NCBI RefSeq assembly: GCF_963677125.1
Contig: NZ_OY781882.1
Coordinates: 1,248,501 to 1,312,500 of the forward strand
DNA from: an uncultured Desulfobacter sp.
GTDB lineage: Bacteria; Desulfobacterota; Desulfobacteria; Desulfobacterales; Desulfobacteraceae
Length of the DNA: 64,000 bases
Direction: 5' to 3'
This document shows, in pieces, positions 26,990 to 35,640 of this stretch (position 1 is the first letter of the stretch; the number at the start of each line of letters is the position of its first letter). Under the pieces are notes generated by a model. It was not told the origin of the DNA and made no database searches. It was given only the letters and a program-made list of their open reading frames with translations. The translations under genes were made by a program, and so were the position numbers.

Positions 26990-29077
26990 ATGATCAGAGA
27001 TCTTAAACGGGTAAGAAATATTGGAATCAGTGCTCATATCGATTCCGGTAAAACCACGCTTACTGAACGGATTCTTTTTTATACCAACCGAATCCATAAA
27101 ATCAACGAAGTCAGGGGCAAGGACGGCACAGGTGCGGTCATGGATTCCATGGAACTGGAAAAGGAAAGGGGCATTACCATTGCCTCTGCAGCCACCCACT
27201 GCGAATGGGACAAGCATGCCGTCAATATTATTGATACACCCGGCCATGTGGATTTCACCGTGGAGGTGGAACGGTCACTGCGGGTTCTGGACGGTGTAGT
27301 ACTGATTCTTTGCTCGGTATCCGGGGTTCAGTCCCAGTCCATTACCGTTGACCAGCAGATGAAGCGCTACGAAGTTCCCTGTATCGCGTTTGTCAACAAG
27401 TGTGACCGTTCAGGCGCCAACCCGCTTAAAGTCAGCCAGCAGCTTAAAGACAAACTCGGACACAACTCCGTGATGATGCAGCTTCCCATCGGCCTTGAAG
27501 ATAAGCATGAAGGTCTTATTGACCTTGTTACAATGAAAGCCTACTATTTTGAAGGCGACAATGGAGAACAAATGGTCGAAGCCGACATTCCTGCAGAGCT
27601 TCAGGATGATGCTGATGCGGCCAGAGAAGAGATGCTTGATGAGGTCTCTTTGTTCTCCGAAGAACTGACGGACGCGCTTCTTGAAGAGGCTGAAATCTCC
27701 GAAGAACTGATCATGGCAGCGGTCAGGACCGGCACCATTGCCCGGGAGATGACCCCTGTTTTTCTGGGTTCAGCTTACAAAAACAAAGGCGTTCAGCCCT
27801 TGCTGAATGCAGTTGTCAATTACCTGCCCTGCCCCCTGGATATCAGAAACGAAGCCATTGACCTGGACAATAACGAGGAAACGGTTGTCCTGGAAAGTGA
27901 TTTCGACAAACCCGCTGTAGCGCTGGCCTTTAAATTGGAAGATGGCCAGTACGGTCAGCTGACCTACATTCGTGTCTACCAGGGTTGCGTGAATAAGGGA
28001 GATACGCTGATCAACAGCAGGGATCACAAGAAGGTTAAAATCGGACGTCTCATTCGTATGCACTCCAACCAGATGGAAGATGTGGAATGTATTCCGGCCG
28101 GCCATATCGGTGCAATGTTCGGTATTGATTGTGCATCGGGCGACACCTTTGTGTCACCGGATGTCAACTACTCCATGATGGCCATGCACGTTATGGACCC
28201 GGTTATCTCCTTGTCCATTACACCCAAGGACAACAAAGCCCAAATCAACATGTCCAAGGCTCTGAACCGGTTCACCAAGGAAGACCCGACATTCAAGACC
28301 TATGTGGATCATGAAACCGGAGATACAATTATCCAGGGTATGGGCGAGCTTCACTTGGAAGTATACGTGGAGCGCATGAAACGTGAATACAAGGCCGAAG
28401 TTGCCACAGGCCAACCCCGGGTTGCTTACAGAGAAACTATTACTAAAAAAGCCCCATTCAATTATACCCATAAAAAACAGACCGGTGGTGCAGGTCAGTT
28501 TGGCCGTGTCGCAGGCTTTATGGAGCCTACTGAAGAAGAATTTGAATTTGTGAACAAAATTACCGGCGGCCGCATTCCAACCCAATATATTCCGGCCTGC
28601 GAAAAGGGCTTTGAGGGCTGCCTTGAAAAGGGCCCCAGCCTTGAATTCCCCGTAACCGGCATCAAGGTCACCTTAGAAGACGGTGCCTACCATGCCGTTG
28701 ACTCATCTGAGATGGCATTTCAGTCAGCAGCCCGTGGTGGTTTTCTTGAGGCTTACAACAAAGCAAAACCTGTGATCATGGAACCGATTATGAAGGTGGT
28801 CATTGAAACTCCCAATGAGTTCCAAGGAGCCTGCATGGGCCTGATCAACCAGCGGCGAGGCATTATCCAGGGTTCCCAGGAGGAAGGGGTTATGTCAGTC
28901 ATCGAATCCCAGGTTCCACTGTCCGACATGTTCGGTTTTTCAACGGTTTTACGATCCGCCACCCAGGGTAAAGCTCAGTTTACCATGGAATTTTCTTCGT
29001 ATAAACAGGCTCCCCAGTCTATTGCAGACGAAATTGCCAAGAAAAAAGCCGAAGAAAAAGCAGCCAAAAACAAATAA
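26990..29077 (+). CDS. fusA: Elongation factor G, mitochondrial EFG1-like (spdEFG1 type)
   Basis: A 695-residue translational GTPase that moves tRNA and mRNA through the ribosome. G motifs: AHIDSGKTTLTER (about 17-29), RGITI, DTPGHVDFTVEVERSLRVLD and NKCDR. The P-loop has Ser where common bacterial EF-G has Ala (HIDAGKTT), and the switch region EVRGKDGTGAVMDSMELEKE is like human mtEFG1 rather than E. coli EF-G. Later domains are intact (FKTYVDHETGDTIIQGMGELHL, and GAYHAVDSSEMAFQSAARGG). This fits the spdEFG1 subfamily known from spirochaetes, planctomycetes and delta-proteobacteria. It is not in a ribosomal-protein operon here; a P-loop ATPase follows 36 bases later. Confidence 0.93.
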   Translation: MIRDLKRVRNIGISAHIDSGKTTLTERILFYTNRIHKINEVRGKDGTGAVMDSMELEKERGITIASAATHCEWDKHAVNIIDTPGHVDFTVEVERSLRVLDGVVLILCSVSGVQSQSITVDQQMKRYEVPCIAFVNKCDRSGANPLKVSQQLKDKLGHNSVMMQLPIGLEDKHEGLIDLVTMKAYYFEGDNGEQMVEADIPAELQDDADAAREEMLDEVSLFSEELTDALLEEAEISEELIMAAVRTGTIAREMTPVFLGSAYKNKGVQPLLNAVVNYLPCPLDIRNEAIDLDNNEETVVLESDFDKPAVALAFKLEDGQYGQLTYIRVYQGCVNKGDTLINSRDHKKVKIGRLIRMHSNQMEDVECIPAGHIGAMFGIDCASGDTFVSPDVNYSMMAMHVMDPVISLSITPKDNKAQINMSKALNRFTKEDPTFKTYVDHETGDTIIQGMGELHLEVYVERMKREYKAEVATGQPRVAYRETITKKAPFNYTHKKQTGGAGQFGRVAGFMEPTEEEFEFVNKITGGRIPTQYIPACEKGFEGCLEKGPSLEFPVTGIKVTLEDGAYHAVDSSEMAFQSAARGGFLEAYNKAKPVIMEPIMKVVIETPNEFQGACMGLINQRRGIIQGSQEEGVMSVIESQVPLSDMFGFSTVLRSATQGKAQFTMEFSSYKQAPQSIADEIAKKKAEEKAAKNK

Positions 29078-29113
29078 GATTCTTTAAGACTTTTTGATAT
29101 AAAGAGAGGAAAC

Positions 29114-29809
29114 ATGCTTAAAAATGACCTCATTTTAAGAAGCCCGGCAGAAAAAACCATTGGTGCCGAAAACATAACGGATGGCCAGTTCGGTGCCGTA
29201 CTTTCCCGGGCCGGTGTCGGCAAAACCGGATTTTTGGTCCAAATTGCCCTGACACGCCTGCTAAGTGATGAAAAAGTGCTTCATATCAGTTTATCTGACA
29301 CCATAGAAAAAATAGCCGTCAGATATAACGAGGGCTACGCCGGCCTCATCGACAGCATCGGTTATGTTGACGCCCAGATTGCCGAACGTCTGTGGGATGA
29401 GATACAACATCACAAAACAGGGATTGCATACAACGAGTCCACATTTAATGTAAACAAACTCAGAGATTATCTTAATAGCTTTAAGGGGGCGGACCTTACC
29501 CTGCCGACCCTGATGATCATTGACGGACTCGATTTTGATACCGATCTTTCGAAGGTGCTTTCTGAATTGCAGCAGCTTCACCAGGATTTCGGCATTTTCA
29601 TCTGGTTTTCCATGCAAAGCCACCGGGAAGAACCACTGAACCAGAACGGTTATCCGGTTCAACTTGAAAATTACGACACGATGTTTGACAAAGCCGTATT
29701 CCTTGTTGCTGAGGAAGATAAAGTTCAGGCCATCGTACTTAAGGACGGAGACAGAACGGACCAGAAATTCCTGCTGGATCCGGCCACGTTGATGCCTGCC
29801 GAAGAATAA
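29114..29809 (+). CDS. P-loop ATPase of unknown function (RecA/KaiC-like)
   Basis: A 231-residue soluble protein I do not recognise. Near residue 36 it has SRAGVGKTGFLVQIA, a good Walker A motif in the sense G-x(4)-GK-T context of RecA-fold ATPases, followed by VLHISLSDT in the position of strand 2. LPTLMIIDGLDF near residue 135 is a Walker B strand ending in Asp, and DFGIFIWFSMQSHRE near 158 resembles the sensor strand. It follows fusA by 36 bases with AGAGAGGAAAC before the ATG, and a strong terminator comes after it, so it belongs to the fusA transcript. Its role is unknown. Confidence 0.8.
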   Translation: MLKNDLILRSPAEKTIGAENITDGQFGAVLSRAGVGKTGFLVQIALTRLLSDEKVLHISLSDTIEKIAVRYNEGYAGLIDSIGYVDAQIAERLWDEIQHHKTGIAYNESTFNVNKLRDYLNSFKGADLTLPTLMIIDGLDFDTDLSKVLSELQQLHQDFGIFIWFSMQSHREEPLNQNGYPVQLENYDTMFDKAVFLVAEEDKVQAIVLKDGDRTDQKFLLDPATLMPAEE

Positions 29810-29861
29810 AATAAACAGCTTGCATTAATAGCACCGTCCTAACAAAAGCAAACACGCTTAT

Positions 29862-29901
29862 AGGCCGCAATACCCGTCAAAAGGTATTGCGGCCTTTTTT
29901 A
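29862..29901 (+). terminator. Rho-independent terminator of the fusA unit
   Basis: AGGCCGCAATACC and GGTATTGCGGCCT form a perfect 13-base stem with a short loop (CGTCAAAA), followed by TTTTTT. It closes the fusA-ATPase transcription unit. Confidence 0.92.
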
Positions 29902-30052
29902 ATCCTAAGCGAATGTGGAATATACCGGGTCCGGATGATTGCCAAGAAAACCTAATTGCTGAGCGCCAAAACTCATTACTATTTCTGCTTATATTGACAA
30001 AGTAATGAAATGCTTTATTTTTTAGGTAAACCAATTTTACGGAGATTCCATT

Positions 30053-30925
30053 ATGGATAAAAGACAGTTTAAATTCCAGCAGCTTGTTAACCGGTTTCAT
30101 ATGCTCATATTATTTTTGGCCATGACAGTATTGCTGGCAGTAACCGGCTGGGTTATTGCAGGAATGGCCGGTGTTAACGCTGCAGTTATATTGGCGTGTC
30201 TGTCCTGGATATTCAGCCCCACTTCATCATCGAGTTTTGTAATGAGACTTTACCGAACCCGGCCGATATCCTCCCGCAGGTTTCCGGAACTCTACCAAAT
30301 TTCCGATGTGCTGGCACAACGCGCAGGCCTTAAACGTTCTCCTGATCTGTACCTGCTACCGGGAAAATTAATGAATGCATTTGCAGTCGGGTCAAAAGAC
30401 GATCCGGCTATTTGTTTAAGCCAAGAACTGATCCATACCCTTGACACAAAAGAGATCGTCGGCATTCTTGGACATGAAATCAGTCATATAAAGAATAACG
30501 ATATGCTTTTTATGGAATATGCGTATATTTTCAACCGGATCACCTATTATGTTTCCTTGGTGGGACAAATCGGGTTAATATTTCTGGCCCCCTTAATCTG
30601 GATAAGTCAAGGAACCCTACCAATCATCCCGGTGATCATTATGGCATTTGCTCCAGCAATGAGTTTATTTTTAATTCATGCGTTATCTCGATCCCATGAA
30701 TATGAAGCAGACTTAGGAAGCGCTATGCTGACGGGCAGCCCCGATTATTTAATCGCGGCACTTACAAAACTTGAAATTTATAAAAAAAATATGAAGCGCT
30801 GGTTTAAAATCCCCATCTCGGAAAATCATTCAAACTCGCTGTTAAGAACACATCCGCCCACAAAAGAGCGGATACGGCGGTTGCAATCCTATAAAACAAG
30901 CGATCAACATTTCCTTTGGACATAA
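30053..30925 (+). CDS. M48-family membrane zinc metalloprotease (HtpX-like)
   Basis: A 290-residue inner-membrane protease. Two hydrophobic segments lie near residues 15-65, then the catalytic GHEISHIKNND (about 143-153) with the HExxH zinc motif. Two more hydrophobic segments follow (about 165-225). The third zinc ligand is the Glu in SRSHEYEADLGSAML. HPPTKERIRRL near the C-terminus is typical of HtpX relatives. This family degrades misfolded membrane proteins. It is monocistronic as far as visible, starting 150 bases after the fusA-unit terminator. Confidence 0.9.
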   Translation: MDKRQFKFQQLVNRFHMLILFLAMTVLLAVTGWVIAGMAGVNAAVILACLSWIFSPTSSSSFVMRLYRTRPISSRRFPELYQISDVLAQRAGLKRSPDLYLLPGKLMNAFAVGSKDDPAICLSQELIHTLDTKEIVGILGHEISHIKNNDMLFMEYAYIFNRITYYVSLVGQIGLIFLAPLIWISQGTLPIIPVIIMAFAPAMSLFLIHALSRSHEYEADLGSAMLTGSPDYLIAALTKLEIYKKNMKRWFKIPISENHSNSLLRTHPPTKERIRRLQSYKTSDQHFLWT

Positions 30926-31021
30926 ACCCTCCCAAGGGGGGCATAATATGGACAATAGCACACGTCAGTCAATATAAAGTAAAAAATTCCTGGACCCGGG
31001 ACAGTTATCCCCATCGTTGCA

Positions 31022-31118
31022 GAAGTCCTGTGGATTTTAGCTTCAAGGCATCAAGCTTGCTGCTGTAGTAGACTACCGCAAAAGCTTGATAACGCGGAAG
31101 ATGAAATCCACATGGCTT
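31022..31118. repeat. Imperfect inverted repeat
   Basis: CCTGTGGATTTTAGCTTC...GCATCAAGCTT and its near-complement AAGCTTGATAACGC...GATGAAATCCACATGG form arms of about 35 bases around a centre with GTAGTAGACTAC. It lies in the 360-base gap between the protease and the lipoprotein gene, which holds no gene. Confidence 0.65.
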
Positions 31119-31194
31119 CCCCGCAGGGTAAAAATTTTAAGTAAAAAAAAGTAAAATCAGGATCACACAATCAGTTAAGTCCTGCTGAGATCCA

Positions 31195-31270
31195 TATTTT
31201 TAGAAAGTCACTTACAATTTCAGCGTGTTCATTCTTTTTTAAAAAATTTTTTATGCAACGTTGGGGTTAT
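31195..31270 (-). repeat. Dispersed repeat A, copy 1
   Basis: The segment TTTTTAGAAAGTCACTTACA through GCGTGTTCATTCTTTTTTAA is the near-exact reverse complement of 42718-42788. About 72 bases match with few differences. This copy sits just downstream of the lipoprotein gene. Confidence 0.8.
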
Positions 31271-31283
31271 GATCGTGGCGGTT

Positions 31284-31823
31284 TTACTTTTCAAACTCAA
31301 TACCGGAAAGCACCAACTCACCCTTGTAGAGCATCTGGTTAACCTGCGCTCCCAGGGTTTCCAGTCTGGTGTAGGCCGCATCCACATCGTTATGGTTAAG
31401 GCTGGCCAGCGTTTCATCAATCGCGGAGGTTAAGTCCACCACCACCTTGTCAAAGATAGGGTTGTCCGTTCCGGATAGCAGGGACGCAACAGTAGACCGA
31501 CCATGCATGAGCAGTTCTTTTGCTTTCTCGGTATCCTTTATTTTCAAATATCTTTCAGCATCATACACATCCTGCCTTACAGTGGTAATAGGAATGTAGT
31601 AGTCTTTTAGTTTAAGCAATTGCTGCCGTATTAACTCAAGATTTTCCTGCGGGGACTCTTCTGGATTTCCAACCAACTCATCAACAAGGGCCAAAGACTT
31701 TTCTATTCTGGCGTTAAAATAGTTAAAATGGGTGTCTTCGAAAATGGGATTCCATTCCCGTTCCTGGGGCTGACATCCCGAAATCATCAATAGGACAATC
31801 GCGATAAGTGATTTTTTTAACAT
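31284..31823 (-). CDS. Lipoprotein of unknown function
   Basis: A 179-residue secreted lipoprotein. The signal peptide MLKKSLIAIVLLMISGC ends in a lipobox with Cys at 17. The mature part is predominantly helical and charged, with no motif I recognise (for example ERYLKIKDTEKAKELLMHG and SAIDETLASLNHNDVDAAY, which look like stacked helical hairpins). It stands alone. The ATG at 31823 is preceded by an A/G-rich stretch (CAGGAAAA), consistent with a ribosome site. Confidence 0.78.
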   Translation of the reverse strand: MLKKSLIAIVLLMISGCQPQEREWNPIFEDTHFNYFNARIEKSLALVDELVGNPEESPQENLELIRQQLLKLKDYYIPITTVRQDVYDAERYLKIKDTEKAKELLMHGRSTVASLLSGTDNPIFDKVVVDLTSAIDETLASLNHNDVDAAYTRLETLGAQVNQMLYKGELVLSGIEFEK

Positions 31824-31982
31824 AGTATTTTCCTGAAAGCGAACTCAAATTCTATCATTATTGTTCTCTTCACCCTCCCAAAAGGGCTTTATTTCTTTTT
31901 TATGTATTGAAAAATCATTTTATTTCATTACAGGCCATATATTATAAAAACATATTATTGATAAATACAACCTGCTTGTGAT

Positions 31983-32120
31983 CTAGTGCCCGACCGAAAA
32001 CCGTAAATTTTGCCTATTACTTCGTTGGCCACAAATTTTAATCCTCGAAATACTTCATCCTCCGGTTAAAATTTGCGCCCGCCTTGTCTCGACAAAATTT
32101 CCAGCTTTTCGTCCAGACAC
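31983..32120. repeat. Palindromic intergenic element, copy 4 (degenerate)
   Basis: The left end AGTGCCCGACCGAAAA pairs with the complement of the right end AGTGTCTGGACGAAAAG. Internal blocks AAATTTTGCC and AAAATTTGCG mirror each other loosely. It abuts the stop codon of the decarboxylase gene. Nothing else is seen in the 31824-32123 gap. Confidence 0.6.
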
Positions 32121-32123
32121 TAT

Positions 32124-33287
32124 CTAAATGAAATATGTCTTTAATGGAGGGAATCCGTTGAATTCAATGGCACTGTAACTACTGGTATACGCACCCGTGG
32201 AAAGCCAATAGAGCCGGTCACTGATCGACAAATTCAAAGGCAGCTTATACTTGAAGTCTTCATACATAATATCTGCACTGTCACAGGTGGGGCCGGCAAT
32301 AATGACATCCTCAAGTTCTCCGTTGCGGTCTGAATAAACCGGGTATTTAATGGCTTCATCCAGAGTTTCAATCAGCCCGGAAAATTTTCCGACATCCGTA
32401 TAGACCCACCGGTTCAAAGCGGTTCTGGATTTTCTTGAGATCAAAACCACTTCGCTGACCAGCACACCTGCATTACCCATAATGGATCGGCCGGGCTCAA
32501 GGAAAATAGTAGGCAAATCTTCACCAAATCCCTCCTTGAGAAACCGGGTGATCTCCTGGGCATAGACATCCAGTGTGTTGGCCTTTGCCAGATAATTGGC
32601 TGGAAACCCACCACCTAAATTAATCATCTCAAGCTTGATATTCTCCTCTTCCAGCAGCCTTTCAAAGATGACTTTTACTTTCCCCAATACCCCATCCCAG
32701 GCACCGATATCACGCTGTTGGGAACCCACATGAAAGGAGATACCATAGGGGATCAGGCCAAGGTTTTTTGCCAGAATAATCAAATCCATGGCCATATCGG
32801 GCTGACAGCCGAATTTTCTGGATAGCGGCCAGTCTGCCGTAAGGGTTCCTTCGGATAAGATACGGACATAAATTTTGGAGCCGGGTGCCGCCTTGGCGAT
32901 ATTGCGGATATCGGCTTCAGAATCCGTGGCATATAACCTGACCCCTTTATCATAGAAATACCTGACATCCCGACTTTTTTTGATGGTGTTGCCGTAACTG
33001 ATCCTGTCAGGACTGATGCCCAGCGACAGAACTCGGTCCAGTTCATAGACAGATGCAATATCAAAATTGACGCCCTTGTCCCGCATAATGGTCAGGACCT
33101 CTACACCAGGGTTGGCTTTAACAGCATAATAAATGCTCGCATAGGGAAAGCAGGTTGTCAGATCATCAAGATTCTTAACCACCGTGTCCGTATCAATAAC
33201 GAGAAAAGGCGTCTCCTTGTCTTCGGAAAAAAACTTAATTTTTTTAAACGTTTCCAGTGGGAGGTAATCTTCAAGTTGTATGAACAT
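32124..33287 (-). CDS. Ornithine/lysine decarboxylase, fold type III PLP enzyme
   Basis: Makes putrescine or cadaverine from ornithine or lysine. 387 residues with an alanine-racemase-like barrel followed by a beta domain. The PLP lysine is in YYAVKANPGVEVL (about residues 49-61), followed by ISFHVGSQQ (about 180-188) and MINLGGGFPANY (about 214-225). FLEPGRSIMGNAG (about 256-268) binds the cofactor phosphate, and GPTCDSADIMYED (about 318-330) carries the catalytic Cys-Asp of the eukaryotic-type ornithine decarboxylase family. Substrate preference cannot be read from the sequence. It appears to be monocistronic. Confidence 0.92.
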   Translation of the reverse strand: MFIQLEDYLPLETFKKIKFFSEDKETPFLVIDTDTVVKNLDDLTTCFPYASIYYAVKANPGVEVLTIMRDKGVNFDIASVYELDRVLSLGISPDRISYGNTIKKSRDVRYFYDKGVRLYATDSEADIRNIAKAAPGSKIYVRILSEGTLTADWPLSRKFGCQPDMAMDLIILAKNLGLIPYGISFHVGSQQRDIGAWDGVLGKVKVIFERLLEEENIKLEMINLGGGFPANYLAKANTLDVYAQEITRFLKEGFGEDLPTIFLEPGRSIMGNAGVLVSEVVLISRKSRTALNRWVYTDVGKFSGLIETLDEAIKYPVYSDRNGELEDVIIAGPTCDSADIMYEDFKYKLPLNLSISDRLYWLSTGAYTSSYSAIEFNGFPPLKTYFI

Positions 33288-33491
33288 GGCAGTACTCCAG
33301 GGAAAAAGGTTGATCTTTCACCAGACAATTCTCCTTTGACGCAAATTAATGCATAAGGAGGAAAATCGTCTTTAAAGAACGTTAAAATTATTGGCGCAGC
33401 TTAAATGGACTAAAATGTATTAATAGTCAAGAGAAATATATTAAATTTGGCCGGTTATTCAAACCTCTTTATTTTAATACACCATCAGTTT

Positions 33492-35258
33492 CTATAGGAG
33501 AAGGAAACAAAGCGCCATAATTATCGTAGGCACCAGTGAATAGGTGAGCAGTCGTAAAGGAGAGATACCGTTAGTAAAGTAATTTTTCAAAAGGGCCTGT
33601 CCGGCCGGGTTCGGTGCATTTGCAATGACAGTAAGCCCACCGCCGGTAACAGCACCCGCCACCACCGCATATTTCAAGTTGTCGGTGAAGCCGGGAACCA
33701 GCGTGCTCAGGTAGGTAATGGCCGCATTGTCGTTGAAGGCTGTAAGTACTATGGCGCTTAACATAAGAGGAATTTTTCCTAAACTGCCAAGCACCGGTGC
33801 AATCCACCATCCCTGAAGGCCACCGTGGATCACAAGCCCCCCCAAAAAAAAGCCGACCAGCATTGGGGACTTGAGTCGAATATTGTTCTGAAACGGCCAG
33901 GTTACATGGCTGAAGCCGATAAAAAAAAGCAATCCGGAAACAAAAATAGCCGGGTAATGCGCATTGGCAATGGTCCAGACCATGAAAGCGACATGAACGG
34001 CGATGATCCACCCGGGAACATCCCCGGAACGATTATCCCAATTCGGGTCGCTGAGCTTCGGCCTTTTATCTCTAGGAAGCAGTCCTGGAACTGATACACT
34101 CATTTGTTGGATTTTAAGATCTTCAAACTCCTGCTCAAACGTTTCGTCCAGCAAAGCGCAGTCGGTTTCATCCATTTCACAGACAGTCATTGTTGAGTCT
34201 CTGGCAGCATCTTTAATTCTTTGGATTTCTATCTGCAATTCATTGCCAATCCGCTGTTGCGCCTCTTCCAAATCTTTTTTGAGCGCATGGCTGTGGATAT
34301 ATTTTTCCTTAATCTCACCTTTGAGCTGGGAAAGTTTGAACTTTCTTTCCAGTTTAGATAATTCATTTTTAAATACAAAAAAAACCAAGGCATTGGACAT
34401 AATAATACCAATGACCGCTTTCCAGCCAAAGGTGGTGAACATGAAAGGCAGATTCCAGTCCCAGGGTGCTGCCACCATAAGGACCGGAGGGGCAGCAAAA
34501 TGGGTAAGGGTTCCGCCAACCGAAATATTAACAAAAAGCAAGGATATGGTGGCGTATTTAAGCGCTCTCCCCGGTTTTAGTTCATAAAACTTACGGGCAA
34601 GCAGCATGGCCGATATTGTCATGGCTGCCGGTTCAGTGATAAATGAGCCTAAAATCGGCCCAAGGGTCATGATTGTCAGCCACCAGGCTGCCAATGTGCC
34701 TTTAAAAATTCCTGCAACACGACTCATGATTTTTTCTGAAAGATTTAAGATAGGGCGGGAGGAGGCAAGGGTCATGATAACAACAACAAACATCGGCTCA
34801 GTATAATTTACACCACTTATATAGCTGACAAAAGTTGGCCAGTCATAAAAGAGAACGATTGCACCTGTAAGCAATACGGCCCAAAGGCCAAAGATAACTT
34901 CAACCTCACCCAGAAAGTGAAAGATTTCCGCACGGATTATAGTGCAATGTTCAGAAGCCTTTCCCGCTTCAATGTTTTTTTGGTGTTCAGCTTTCCACTT
35001 GTGTGCATAATAAAGGAATTTACTACTGAAAAAAGTATGAAGAATTGCAGCCAAAAAAATTAAAGAGGCTACCAGGTTAAACGGGGTATGGTTGATGCGG
35101 TGCTTAAGGATGGATATGACCCCTTTGATTTCAGCATCATGGTAGTCGGCAAAACTTGGGGGAAAATCAGGAGCGCCCGAACCGCTCCCTGCGGCGTATG
35201 CAACAGCGGTAAAAAATAATATAAAAAATAAAAGAATGATTACAAATCGTACTTTCAT
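33492..35258 (-). CDS. Putative Na+/H+ antiporter (large, with cytoplasmic coiled coil)
   Basis: A 588-residue membrane protein of the putative Na+/H+ antiporter family (ion transporter superfamily). A cleavable-type signal (MKVRFVIILLFFILFFTAVAYA) is followed by many hydrophobic segments. Family stretches include LGPILGSFITEPAAMTISAM and AFNDNAAITYLSTLVPGF. Between the two membrane halves, about residues 310-420, there is a long hydrophilic coiled-coil insert (KDLEEAQQRIGNELQIEIQR). The frame is open to 35348; the start at 35258 fits the signal peptide, and 35267 is an alternative. It is divergent from nhaB. The assignment of the transported ions is by family only. Confidence 0.82.
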   Translation of the reverse strand: MKVRFVIILLFFILFFTAVAYAAGSGSGAPDFPPSFADYHDAEIKGVISILKHRINHTPFNLVASLIFLAAILHTFFSSKFLYYAHKWKAEHQKNIEAGKASEHCTIIRAEIFHFLGEVEVIFGLWAVLLTGAIVLFYDWPTFVSYISGVNYTEPMFVVVIMTLASSRPILNLSEKIMSRVAGIFKGTLAAWWLTIMTLGPILGSFITEPAAMTISAMLLARKFYELKPGRALKYATISLLFVNISVGGTLTHFAAPPVLMVAAPWDWNLPFMFTTFGWKAVIGIIMSNALVFFVFKNELSKLERKFKLSQLKGEIKEKYIHSHALKKDLEEAQQRIGNELQIEIQRIKDAARDSTMTVCEMDETDCALLDETFEQEFEDLKIQQMSVSVPGLLPRDKRPKLSDPNWDNRSGDVPGWIIAVHVAFMVWTIANAHYPAIFVSGLLFFIGFSHVTWPFQNNIRLKSPMLVGFFLGGLVIHGGLQGWWIAPVLGSLGKIPLMLSAIVLTAFNDNAAITYLSTLVPGFTDNLKYAVVAGAVTGGGLTVIANAPNPAGQALLKNYFTNGISPLRLLTYSLVPTIIMALCFLLL

Positions 35259-35495
35259 AAATTCCATCACTATTTTTTTCAAATTAAGTTCCCGATATTT
35301 GATACTATATTGTGAATACATCGTAAAAACAACCACATGCTTCAACATTTGGGTACAATCTATCCGGTTTATTGTATTTTGACAAGAGAGGAATACAGCC
35401 GTCTTCTACCGAAAAAAAGCTGATCTAACATTTTAAAAACTCACTATAAATCGAATTGCAATGACCGTCGATAAAGCAGGATCTTCAAAAACATA

Positions 35496-35517
35496 CTATG
35501 TTGTGGTGGAAACATAG
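35496..35517. promoter_or_regulatory. Operator-like inverted repeat between the antiporter genes
   Basis: CTATGTT-N8-AACATAG is a perfect 7-base dyad about 40 bases upstream of the candidate nhaB promoter, in the 383-base divergent gap. The spacing suits a dimeric regulator. No regulator gene is adjacent. The rest of the 35259-35640 gap shows only the candidate promoter. Confidence 0.35.
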
Positions 35518-35551
35518 ATTAACAAGACTGCGTTGAATATTATGTTGAATT

Positions 35552-35580
35552 TTTACAAAGAGGGTGTTAGTAAACATAAT
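35552..35580 (+). promoter_or_regulatory. Candidate sigma-70 promoter for nhaB
   Basis: TTTACA and CATAAT are separated by 17 bases, about 60 bases before the nhaB ATG, in AT-rich DNA. Both boxes match the consensus at 5 of 6 positions. Confidence 0.5.
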
Positions 35581-35640
35581 TTGTAATAAATGTATAATTT
35601 ATAACCCGTTGTTTCTAATATTAATTGTGAGGATCCGACC

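Noticed and set aside
26759..27247. Reverse-strand frame of 162 codons opposite the fusA start
   Set aside because: Half of it is the antisense of the EF-G G-domain and the rest is low-complexity AT-rich DNA; no motif or ribosome site.
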